This document shows, piece by piece, positions 24,083-30,360 of a stretch of 30,360 nt of DNA. The first letter of the stretch is position 1. Each line of letters begins with the position of its first letter. The stretch comes from Planctomycetota bacterium (lineage in GTDB: Bacteria > Planctomycetota > Phycisphaerae > Phycisphaerales > SM1A02): positions 1 to 30,360 of the forward strand of contig JACNLR010000195.1 in the NCBI GenBank assembly GCA_014381385.1, in the 5' to 3' direction. A program made the translations under genes and the position numbers. The notes under the pieces are model-generated. The model had not been told where the DNA came from, did not search any database, and worked only from the letters and a program-made list of their open reading frames with translations.

Positions 24083-25441
24083 TTATAACTGCACTCGATT
24101 TGCAAGTTTATACGCTGTGAGTGAATCCTTCGCTTCCGTAATGACTCGAGCAATCGGCTCAGTATTTGAAGGTCGAACATGAAGCCAGCCTTCGTCAAAA
24201 TCAATTCGCAATCCATCACTGTCGTTTTGGTTTTCGTTAGCATACGCAACTTTTAAGCGTTCGATTTCCTTTTCAATCGCTGGAATACCACCGAGGTCTT
24301 CGAGATCGATTGTACGTTTAAGCATTTCGTATTTAGGAATGCTATTTACAATGGCCGAAAGTTTTTCGTTTCGTTCTCGCATGAGGTCAAGAATTAAAGC
24401 CATACCCGACAAACTATCACGTACCCAACATACTTTTGGGAAAATGATACCACCGTTACCTTCTCCACCGATTGAACAATCTTTATCCTTCATGACATTC
24501 GCAACATTGGCTTCGCCCACTGCGCTGCGGTACGAGGAGCAACTAAATTGCGAAGCAATATCGTCAATCATTCTGCTCGTAGACAAGTTTGATGCGCATG
24601 AAGTATTTGTATTTTTTGATAACCACTGCAGTGCGGAAAGGGCAAGGGTGTACTCCTCGCCAAAATACCTGCCATTTTCATCAACAATTGCGAGGCGATC
24701 TGCATCTGGATCTTGCGCAAACCCAACATCTGCGTCGAACTTTACGACAGCGTCGCATAGTTCTGTCAAGTTTTCTTCTTTTGGTTCAGGTGTGTGCGCA
24801 AAATTGCCAGTCGGTTCCCCATTGAGATGCAAGACATCGCAGCCAAGTAATTCTAAAATTTTGAAACCCGCTTCGCACCCTGCACCATTTATAGAATCAA
24901 GAACAACGCGAAACTGCTTTTCGCGTATCGGTTGTGGTTCAATAACACCCAACACCTTTGCAATGTGTGTGTCATGTCCTTGCGAGTTTTGCACTAGCGA
25001 ACCACCTTCTTTTGCGGGCAAGGAGACCCCACCATGAAACCTACGGATAATTTCCGTAGCCTCTTCCTTAGATGGCGCTAGCCCATCTCCATCCAGACAT
25101 TTTAATCCGTTCCACGGTGTTGGGTTATGTGAAGCCGTAACAATTACTCCACCGTCTGCGTTGAGTGCGTGAATCATTACACCAGCTGTTGGGGTTGCAA
25201 CGACTCCAAGGTCGGTCACCGTACAGCCGCAAGCAACAAATGCATCAGCAACGGCTTGTTGTAATTGAGGACCACTAGGTCTGCTGTCTCTGGCAACACA
25301 AAGCGTTGGAGTTCTTCCAAGTTTTTCTTGCAAGAACGAAACAAATGCATGTGCATACGTACTTGCCACTTCATTGGTCATACTTTCGCCAACAATTCCA
25401 CGGGCGCCAGAGATTGAGAGCATAAGAGGTGCGTTTGTCAT
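24083..25441 (-). CDS. glmM: Phosphoglucosamine mutase, archaeal-type (GlmM/PGM family)
   Basis: Alpha-D-phosphohexomutase of 452 residues. Landmarks in order: SISGARGIVGE (9-19), catalytic phosphoserine loop TASHNPTPWNG with Ser104, metal loop DPDADRL (Asp244, Asp246, Asp248), sugar loop GEGNGG (326-331) and phosphate loop RPSNTEP (423-429). The GEGNGG sugar loop is the version found in archaeal phosphoglucosamine and phosphomannose mutases, whereas bacterial GlmM usually has a GEQSGH-type loop. It probably converts glucosamine-6-phosphate to glucosamine-1-phosphate for UDP-GlcNAc, or acts on mannose/glucose phosphates. It is the last gene of a four-gene operon with an ATGA overlap on the PTPS-like gene. 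The UDPGP-family gene at 27.8 kb supports the UDP-GlcNAc reading. Confidence 0.88.
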   Translation of the reverse strand: MTNAPLMLSISGARGIVGESMTNEVASTYAHAFVSFLQEKLGRTPTLCVARDSRPSGPQLQQAVADAFVACGCTVTDLGVVATPTAGVMIHALNADGGVIVTASHNPTPWNGLKCLDGDGLAPSKEEATEIIRRFHGGVSLPAKEGGSLVQNSQGHDTHIAKVLGVIEPQPIREKQFRVVLDSINGAGCEAGFKILELLGCDVLHLNGEPTGNFAHTPEPKEENLTELCDAVVKFDADVGFAQDPDADRLAIVDENGRYFGEEYTLALSALQWLSKNTNTSCASNLSTSRMIDDIASQFSCSSYRSAVGEANVANVMKDKDCSIGGEGNGGIIFPKVCWVRDSLSGMALILDLMRERNEKLSAIVNSIPKYEMLKRTIDLEDLGGIPAIEKEIERLKVAYANENQNDSDGLRIDFDEGWLHVRPSNTEPIARVITEAKDSLTAYKLANRVQL

Positions 25442-25800
25442 AGTCGATACGTTGCGATGCAGTTAGGGGCTTCAGTGAGTGCAATAGAATCTAAACGAGC
25501 AGGGGATTTTACCTTCTTTGCGAGTTCTGTTGCAATATACATTGCAACAAATTCTGTAGATGGGTTGTTTCCTTGCAAGACGGGGTTTGCATTCAAATTA
25601 GTATCACGTAGGAGTGCTACGACGTTTTCAAGGTCTGACTCAAGTTGTAGAAAGTCAATGAGAAGATTGTCGGAGTCAAGCACCTCGCAAGAGACGACTG
25701 CAAGGACTTTCCAATCGTGGCTATGTGGCGTTTCTTCGACTCCTGAAATAGTGACAGCGTGCACAGCAGGAAATGAAGACGAGATGGAGACTTCAAACAT
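25438..25800 (-). CDS. 6-pyruvoyl-tetrahydropterin synthase/QueD-like protein lacking catalytic residues
   Basis: A 120-residue protein with the PTPS/QueD fold pattern. The zinc-ligand set is present: His14 (FPAVH), His26 and His28 (PHSHD), and so are IDFLQLESDL, NPSTEFVAMYIATEL and Glu110 in LTEAPNCIATY. The catalytic Cys that sits a few residues before the HxH motif is absent, and the catalytic Asp-His pair (normally LDHxxLN) reads RDTNLN, so classical pterin or queuosine-precursor chemistry is doubtful. The longer frame to 25878 is rejected because the ATG at 25800 gives the family N terminus; it overlaps the Nudix stop by eight bases. Best seen as a PTPS-like protein of changed or unknown function. 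Confidence 0.72.
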   Translation of the reverse strand: MFEVSISSSFPAVHAVTISGVEETPHSHDWKVLAVVSCEVLDSDNLLIDFLQLESDLENVVALLRDTNLNANPVLQGNNPSTEFVAMYIATELAKKVKSPARLDSIALTEAPNCIATYRL

Positions 25801-26326
25801 CGGTTGCCTTCCACTCTTCTTTAACGATCCAAGCAAATGGGTGCGACGAGCAGTCAATATCGACTGCAAAAAAACCACCGCGATGTTGTTTTACAAGTGG
25901 CCAGATGATTTCACGATCAGTGTTTGGTATGTTGTGCGATTCAACATCTTCTATCGCGACCCACTTGAGCGAACCCTCGTCAATTTCCATTGACGTAATT
26001 TCCGTGGCGTCGATGGGCCTTGTGACTTCATATAGAAAAATAAGCCAATGTGTTTCGCCTTCAAACGCTGTTTCGGCAAGCATCCCAGAAAGACGGATGT
26101 CACTTGGTGTTACCACGACTCCAGATTCTTCGTGAATTTCACGAATGGCACAAGCATGGGGACTTTCGCCGATGCTCGCTTCGAGTTTTCCTCCGATTGG
26201 CGAGAAATTGCCAGCATTGGGTTCCTTGTTGCGTTGAAGTAACAAAAGACGATCATCTTGATCGTAAAGATAGCAGAGCACCGCAATTTTGTATGGCAAG
26301 TTTGCGATAGAGTAGTTGTCGGTCAT
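25793..26326 (-). CDS. Nudix hydrolase
   Basis: A 177-residue Nudix-family pyrophosphohydrolase. The Nudix box is GGKLEASIGESPHACAI followed by REIHEESGV: the second half keeps E-x7-REUxEExGU, while the first half has a two-residue insertion between GGKLE and GES. Such enzymes cleave nucleoside diphosphate derivatives such as oxidised nucleotides, sugar nucleotides or cofactors; the substrate cannot be read from sequence. The N-terminal VLCYLYDQDDRLLLLQRNKEPN is the common 8-oxo-dGTPase-like strand pattern. The start ATG overlaps the pdxJ stop by four bases (ATGA), and the stop overlaps the next gene by eight. Confidence 0.88.
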   Translation of the reverse strand: MTDNYSIANLPYKIAVLCYLYDQDDRLLLLQRNKEPNAGNFSPIGGKLEASIGESPHACAIREIHEESGVVVTPSDIRLSGMLAETAFEGETHWLIFLYEVTRPIDATEITSMEIDEGSLKWVAIEDVESHNIPNTDREIIWPLVKQHRGGFFAVDIDCSSHPFAWIVKEEWKATDV

Positions 26327-27069
26327 TGTCTTGCCCTTTGAATTTCAGATTTCATTTCAGATACCGATGCTCGCATTCCCGTGAAGATACTTCTACTTAC
26401 TATGGAGTGACCAATATGTAACTCAGAAATATTTGGAATGGATGCAATCCCAGAAACATTTCCATGCGTGAGTCCATGCCCCGCATTGCACTGCATACCC
26501 ATCTCGAGAACGCTGGATACTGCGTTCTCAACTTTCAAACGCTCTTTAAGAACCAATGGGTTGAGCAATGAACGATTGTTGTGCATGTACGCTTGGGCGA
26601 AAGGTCCTGTATGAATTTCACAAACAGTAAAACCGCATGACTTTGCTGCCTCAATTTGCGCAAAATCTGCATCGATGAACGCGCTCACACATAAGTTTTT
26701 TTCTACGAGTGTGTTGACGAATTCGCGAAGGCGTTGCATGTCACCAAGGACGTCAAGCCCGCCCTCGGTTGTAACTTCATCACGGCCCTCTGGAACAATC
26801 ATCACCATATCGGGAGTTGCTTCAATTGCAATCGCAAGCATTTCGGGCGTAGCAGCAAGTTCAAGATTGAGTGGGGCTTGGATTGTCTCTTTGAGTTTGA
26901 ACAAGTCAGATACTTGTATATGCCTTCGATCTTCGCGAATATGGAGGGTGATGCCATCGGCTCCTCCCAAAATCGCATCTTGCGCAGCAAGCACAGGGTC
27001 AGGCTGGTCCGTCATTCGCGCTTGCCGAACCGTCGCAACGTGATCAATATTGACACAAAGTTTGGTCAT
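26323..27069 (-). CDS. pdxJ: Pyridoxine 5'-phosphate synthase
   Basis: Condenses 3-amino-2-oxopropyl phosphate with 1-deoxyxylulose 5-phosphate in the DXP-dependent vitamin B6 pathway. The 248-residue TIM barrel matches family length, with CVNIDHVATVRQAR (5-18), LHIREDRRHI, NLELAATPEM, MVMIVPEGR, EIHTGPFA, AGHGLTHGN and ELHIGHSIVSRS, the last being the phosphate loop. ATG 27069 has AAAGG seven bases upstream. It leads an operon with Nudix, PTPS-like and glmM genes, all overlapping; the pairing of B6 synthesis with amino-sugar metabolism looks like co-regulation of housekeeping genes rather than one pathway. Confidence 0.97.
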   Translation of the reverse strand: MTKLCVNIDHVATVRQARMTDQPDPVLAAQDAILGGADGITLHIREDRRHIQVSDLFKLKETIQAPLNLELAATPEMLAIAIEATPDMVMIVPEGRDEVTTEGGLDVLGDMQRLREFVNTLVEKNLCVSAFIDADFAQIEAAKSCGFTVCEIHTGPFAQAYMHNNRSLLNPLVLKERLKVENAVSSVLEMGMQCNAGHGLTHGNVSGIASIPNISELHIGHSIVSRSIFTGMRASVSEMKSEIQRARQ

Positions 27070-27107
27070 GAATTACCTTTAATATTAGAGCCGTACATGA
27101 GGGTGGC

Positions 27108-27117
27108 GAGTATACTC
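27108..27117. promoter_or_regulatory. Perfect 10-base palindrome in the pdxJ/phoU control region
   Basis: GAGTATACTC reads identically on both strands and lies between the divergent pdxJ and phoU starts. It contains TATACT on each strand, so it could act as a -10 box in either direction, or as a regulator half-site pair. No -35 box at proper spacing is seen, and it does not resemble a Pho box. Confidence 0.3.
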
Positions 27118-27155
27118 CCACAAAGCCGATATGCGGACGTAAGAGAACTATTTAG

Positions 27156-27836
27156 ATGTCAGAGTTTGAAAAAAAATTAGCGCAATTAGCAGCAGACTTG
27201 AACACGCAAGGTGCACGGATTTCAGATCAATTGCTCAAAGCCGTCGAATCGAGTTTTGACGGCAATTCCACCGGCGCAAAATCAGTAGTTGCGGGTGATG
27301 CGATTATCGACCGAGTGGATGTTGAGATTGAGCGGGCGTGTATCGAGTTGTTGCGACTGGGTGCTAAAGATGAGCACAGCATTCGTAGCGTACTGACAAT
27401 TGTAAAAGTAAATAATGAACTAGAGCGAATTGCGGACTGCGCGGTTATCGTTGCACAGTCAGCGATCAACCATACTGAGTTAATTTCTGCAGCACCCCCA
27501 ACATTTCGCGTGATGGCAAATAGTGTTGTTGGCATGGCGCGTGATACGAACAAAGCGCTCGCTGAGACCGATACTGACCTTGCGATTAGTGTTCTTTCGT
27601 TCGACGATACCGTCAATAGATTCAGAAAAGAAATTGTACTTGACGTGCAACATCGAACAAGTAAAGGCGAGCTTGAACCTCTCGTAGCATTTGAATTACT
27701 CGCAGTGACGAGGGCGATGGAGCGCATAGCCGATCACTGCACAAATATTTGCGAACAAGTTATATATCTTGAAACCGGGAAAATCGTGAGGCACTTGCCT
27801 GAGGGCTGGACGACACCGGAAATACCAACGTTTTGA
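27156..27836 (+). CDS. phoU: PhoU-family phosphate regulator
   Basis: A 226-residue PhoU protein of two three-helix bundles. The metal-binding motifs appear as NNELERIADCAVIVAQ in the first bundle and RAMERIADHCTNICEQVIYLETG in the second, the normal ExxxD pattern. PhoU connects the Pst phosphate transporter with the PhoR/PhoB system and represses the Pho regulon when phosphate is plentiful. No pst, phoR or phoB gene is in the window; phoU is instead followed by a sugar-nucleotide enzyme and dedA. No strong ribosome site precedes ATG 27156. The stop overlaps the next gene's TTG start. Confidence 0.95.
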   Translation: MSEFEKKLAQLAADLNTQGARISDQLLKAVESSFDGNSTGAKSVVAGDAIIDRVDVEIERACIELLRLGAKDEHSIRSVLTIVKVNNELERIADCAVIVAQSAINHTELISAAPPTFRVMANSVVGMARDTNKALAETDTDLAISVLSFDDTVNRFRKEIVLDVQHRTSKGELEPLVAFELLAVTRAMERIADHCTNICEQVIYLETGKIVRHLPEGWTTPEIPTF

Positions 27837-29185
27837 ATTCTATTCCGAGCAAGTTGCAAAAGAAACTCGCAGATTATAACCAAGCTCACCTGCTTACATT
27901 TTGGAACGAACTTAATGATGCAGAACAACAAGAACTTGACACACAACTTAAGACTATTGATTTCGACCAATTCGTCACGTTGAAAGCAAAGTCGTCCGAG
28001 GTTACAACTAAAAAAGTGGAACCATGCGCTACGATCCCATTAGATGAGTCGAATTTCGATTTAGGCGTGCGAGCAATCAAAAATGGAGAAATCGGAGTCC
28101 TCACTGTTGCGGGTGGGCAGGGAACACGCCTTGGATGGAGCGGTCCAAAAGGAACGTACCCAGCAACACCAATAACCGGCAAGTCTTTATTCCAAGTTAT
28201 TGCGGAGCAAATTGTATTCGCTTCTCAAAAATACAATACAACTATTCCATGGTACATAATGACGAGCAATCAAAACGATGCGATAACACGCGCGTTCCTG
28301 CTTGACAACAATTGTTTTGGTTTGGAGCGAACAGACATCTTTTTGTTTACGCAAGGTGAAGTGCCAGCGGTAGATTGCGATGGAAACATGCTGCTCGCTA
28401 CAAAAAGTGAAGTTGCAATGAACCCAGATGGCCACGGTGGAGTCGTTGCTGCACTTCAGAGGAGTGGTGGCCTTGAAGAGATGGCAACAAGAGGGATACA
28501 ACACCTCTCCTATGTACAAATCGATAACCCTCTAGCGCAAGTTATTGACCCATCTTTTATTGGCTTGCACTTGAGTGATCGATCTTCACGTGAGGCGTCG
28601 AGTAAGTGTGTGTTAAAAACAGACCCAGACGAAAAGGTAGGTGTGTTTTGCACTGTTAATGGGAACGTTGAGGTGGTCGAATACAGCGATCTTCCGAGTG
28701 AAAAGGCAACAGAACGTGGTGACAATGGAGCGTTGCTGTATGGAGGTGGTTCGATTGCACTTCACTTATTCTCTGTAGAGTTCTTACAACAAGCAGCTCA
28801 ACGAATGCAATGGCATAAAGCGAACAAGAAAGTTTCTTACGTTGATGTCCAGACTGGCGAAAAGATTGAACCAGATTCTCCAAACGCATTCAAGTATGAA
28901 AAATTTGTCTTTGATGTGTTGCCATTTGCAAAAGGCACTTTGGTCATAGAAACAAGTAGAGAAGATGAGTTCGCTCCCATTAAAAATGCATCTGGTCAGG
29001 ATTCATCTGAAACGAGCCATCTTCTTCAGCAAAATCGTGCGAAGCGTTGGCTCGAAGCACAAGGTGTGGAGGTTTCGCCACAATCTACAGTGGAGATAAG
29101 TCCACTTACTGCAAGTTGTGCAATGGATTTGCAAGAAGTTAATTTGCCAAGGGCAATCGGCGAAGATGAAATAGTGGCGCTCTAA
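27833..29185 (+). CDS. UDP-N-acetylglucosamine pyrophosphorylase-like (eukaryote-type UDPGP family)
   Basis: A 450-residue UDPGP-family nucleotidyltransferase. Landmarks are the nucleotide loop VAGGQGTRLGWSGPKGTYP, HGGVVAALQRSGGLEEM, YVQIDNPLAQVIDPSFIG and KYEKFVFDVLPFAKGT, all characteristic of UDP-GlcNAc/UDP-GalNAc pyrophosphorylases (UAP1 type) rather than bacterial GlmU or GalU. It would form UDP-GlcNAc (or UDP-GalNAc) from UTP and the sugar 1-phosphate. The only suitable start is TTG 27833 in a TTGA overlap with the phoU stop, implying coupled translation; no in-frame ATG is near. dedA begins one base after its stop. A UDP-glucose specificity cannot be excluded. Confidence 0.88.
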   Translation: MNSIPSKLQKKLADYNQAHLLTFWNELNDAEQQELDTQLKTIDFDQFVTLKAKSSEVTTKKVEPCATIPLDESNFDLGVRAIKNGEIGVLTVAGGQGTRLGWSGPKGTYPATPITGKSLFQVIAEQIVFASQKYNTTIPWYIMTSNQNDAITRAFLLDNNCFGLERTDIFLFTQGEVPAVDCDGNMLLATKSEVAMNPDGHGGVVAALQRSGGLEEMATRGIQHLSYVQIDNPLAQVIDPSFIGLHLSDRSSREASSKCVLKTDPDEKVGVFCTVNGNVEVVEYSDLPSEKATERGDNGALLYGGGSIALHLFSVEFLQQAAQRMQWHKANKKVSYVDVQTGEKIEPDSPNAFKYEKFVFDVLPFAKGTLVIETSREDEFAPIKNASGQDSSETSHLLQQNRAKRWLEAQGVEVSPQSTVEISPLTASCAMDLQEVNLPRAIGEDEIVAL

Positions 29186-29851
29186 ATGGAAGCGTGGATT
29201 AACGATCTTATGGGGATGGTTGATCCAACTTGGGGACCCTGGGTAGTCTTTGGTTTGCTACTTCTTTCTGGAGTTGGCATTCCTCTTGGTGAGGATATAA
29301 TAATTATTCCAGCAGGTATGCTTGTGCAGCAAGATGCTTTACCTCTTTGGCCAACTCTTGCAGCTGCTTATTTTGGGGTAATCTTCGGTGACATGTTATG
29401 GTTCACGGTTTGTAACAAAATTGGATCTCGTCTTGTCCACAAGAGATGGTTTAAGCGGTTGGTGCATCCCAAGCGTATGCTCCAAGTGAAATACCAGTTT
29501 GATGTTCGGGGTGCTTGGGTCATTGTGCTTGCGCGACTTATTCCCGGTAGTCGAACTACCACGATTACTGTTGCAGGGATGATGCACATGAGGTTTTGGA
29601 AATTTGCTTTGCCAACTGTGCTCTGTTGCCTTGTTACGGCACCCCTGCAACTTTTTGCTGGTTGGTGGATTGCAGACAGTTTACAAGCGAAATCGACAGT
29701 TGAACTTATAGTTCGATTGACGGGACTAGTGATGGTAGTTGTTTCGGCTGTGTGGGTCTACAGGTTGTGGTCCTCGCACCGAAGTACAGGCCAAGCGGTG
29801 CCAAGGGCGCGGGCGTCGTGGCTTAGATATTTCCCAAGCAAGAAACGGTAA
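29186..29851 (+). CDS. DedA-family (VTT domain) membrane protein
   Basis: A 221-residue inner-membrane protein of the DedA/SNARE-associated family, linked to undecaprenyl-phosphate or phospholipid flipping and to proton-dependent membrane homeostasis. Landmarks are GVGIPLGEDIIIIPAGML near the first membrane helix and ARLIPGSRTTTITVAGMMHMRFWKF, the re-entrant loop with the essential Arg. Membrane segments lie near 19-38, 55-78, 110-128, 140-160 and 172-195. The tail (about 197-221) is basic. It follows the UDPGP gene without a gap (TAAATG) and closes a phoU-UDPGP-dedA operon. Loss or presence of a flippase for lipid carriers fits a role next to UDP-GlcNAc synthesis, but this is only inference. 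Confidence 0.92.
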   Translation: MEAWINDLMGMVDPTWGPWVVFGLLLLSGVGIPLGEDIIIIPAGMLVQQDALPLWPTLAAAYFGVIFGDMLWFTVCNKIGSRLVHKRWFKRLVHPKRMLQVKYQFDVRGAWVIVLARLIPGSRTTTITVAGMMHMRFWKFALPTVLCCLVTAPLQLFAGWWIADSLQAKSTVELIVRLTGLVMVVVSAVWVYRLWSSHRSTGQAVPRARASWLRYFPSKKR

Positions 29852-29880
29852 GCGACACATTTCACCACTCTATATATAAT
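29852..29880 (+). promoter_or_regulatory. Strong promoter giving a probable leaderless message
   Basis: GCGACA (29852-29857) is followed after exactly 17 bases by a perfect TATAAT (29875-29880). Transcription should begin about 29887, only two or so bases before the ATG at 29889, and no Shine-Dalgarno sequence could fit. It starts just after the dedA stop codon. Confidence 0.7.
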
Positions 29881-29888
29881 GGCTAACT

Positions 29889-30360
29889 ATGAGAACAGTA
29901 ATAACGGGTCAAATTGGAATGGACAAGAAGCCTTACCTCAAAGAGGTTGAGCGACTTGCTGGCGAACGTGGCGGAAAAATTGAAGTCTTTAACGTCGGTA
30001 AAATGATGTACGCCGAGGGGCCAGACATAAGAGAAGGGCGTATCCTTGACTTACCTCTGAGCAGGCTTCATTCATTGAGGCGGGCCGCGATTAAAGATAT
30101 CGTCTCGGCAACGACGCCATTTGAAGAACATCCCAACGTAGTGATGAATACTCACGCAACATTTAGATGGCGCCATGGTTTGTTTCCAGCATTTGACTTC
30201 GATCAGATGGATGAGTTTAATCCCAACTTATTTATATGCCTCGTAGATAACATTGAAGTTGTGCACGATAGATTGCATGCCGAACACGATATTGACGCAA
30301 CCCTAAAAGATTGCATGGTCTGGCGAGAAGAAGAAATTCTCGCAACAGAGTTAATGGCCC
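29889..30360 (+). CDS. Archaeal adenylate kinase (AdkA)-like protein with degenerate P-loop, cut by window edge
   Basis: The frame is open from ATG 29889 to the right edge (157 codons). The fold pattern resembles archaeal AdkA: a P-loop position GQIGMDKK (7-14), FNVGKMMY (34-41) where AdkA has VNFGTVMF, NVVMNTHATF (83-92) where AdkA has a DTHST Walker-B-like strand, and FNPNLFICLVDNIEVVHDRL corresponding to its LNPD strand and following helix. The P-loop lacks the second Gly and the Ser/Thr after Lys, so nucleotide binding may be changed or lost. The region between (42-70, GPDIREGRILDLPLSRLHSL) is distinct. I call it AdkA-like of unknown function; the C-terminal part is not visible. A strong leaderless-type promoter precedes it. 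Confidence 0.72.
   Translation, partial: MRTVITGQIGMDKKPYLKEVERLAGERGGKIEVFNVGKMMYAEGPDIREGRILDLPLSRLHSLRRAAIKDIVSATTPFEEHPNVVMNTHATFRWRHGLFPAFDFDQMDEFNPNLFICLVDNIEVVHDRLHAEHDIDATLKDCMVWREEEILATELMA

Noticed and set aside
24339..25037. Plus-strand frame of 232 codons opposite glmM
   Set aside because: It lies wholly inside the well-conserved glmM on the other strand and has no recognisable domain or ribosome site.
25801..25878. 26-residue extension of the PTPS-like gene
   Set aside because: The ATG at 25800 gives the standard MFEVSISSSF start; the extension is in the Nudix reading region and has no motif.
1..30360. CRISPR array, transposon ends or prophage signature
   Set aside because: No regularly spaced repeats, transposase, integrase or phage structural genes were seen on either strand.

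Overview
The gene content suggests a Gram-negative, outer-membrane bacterium, most likely a marine planctomycete of the Phycisphaerae type. I infer this from the combination of an LpxC-FabZ fusion, a class II DAHP synthase, a von Willebrand A/ExbB/ExbD module, an archaeal-type phosphoglucosamine mutase, a eukaryote-like UDP-sugar pyrophosphorylase, a type IV pilus locus with an oversized PilX-like protein, and moderate base composition judged by eye. The phylum is an inference; no marker gene here proves it. Coding density is very high, no gene-free stretch exceeds 300 bases, and I saw no insertion sequence, phage gene or CRISPR array.

Layout. 1-1768 (minus): two overlapping ketosynthase genes, one running off the left edge and one without catalytic residues. 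1868-3286 (minus): class II DAHP synthase directly behind a tRNA-Leu(UAG). 3344-6676 (plus): DoxX-like protein, membrane-anchored VWA protein, ExbB/TolQ-like protein and two ExbD proteins. 6671-7498 (minus): short RpoD-like sigma factor. 7650-8366 (plus): UVR-motif protein. 8441-9556 (minus): glycine cleavage T protein. 9648-16734 (plus): outer-membrane biogenesis block bamA, two skp/ompH-like genes, lpxD, lpxC-fabZ, lpxA. 16791-17117 (minus): very acidic small protein. 17295-18265 (plus): DUF5658-like membrane protein and a LEA14-like lipoprotein. 18365-24050 (plus): type IV pilus genes pilT, pilC and three minor pilin genes. 24083-27069 (minus): tightly overlapping pdxJ, Nudix, PTPS-like, glmM operon. 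27156-29851 (plus): phoU, UDP-GlcNAc pyrophosphorylase-like and dedA. 29889 to the right edge (plus): archaeal adenylate kinase-like protein with a degenerate P-loop.

How the parts connect. GlmM-like and pyrophosphorylase genes on either side of 27.1 kb could supply UDP-GlcNAc, the substrate of LpxA in the lipid A block. BamA and the Skp-like chaperones assemble the outer membrane that receives that lipid. FabZ (fused to LpxC) feeds acyl chains to lipid A, while the ketosynthase pair at the left edge hints at a specialised acyl or polyketide product. The VWA/ExbBD module looks like a proton-driven envelope motor whose TonB-like partner is a VWA protein.

The least explained items are the triad-less ketosynthase, the VWA-ExbBD module, the EF-hand-rich PilX-like protein, the PTPS-like protein lacking catalytic residues, the nested inverted repeats near 17.2 kb, and the P-loop variant at the right edge.
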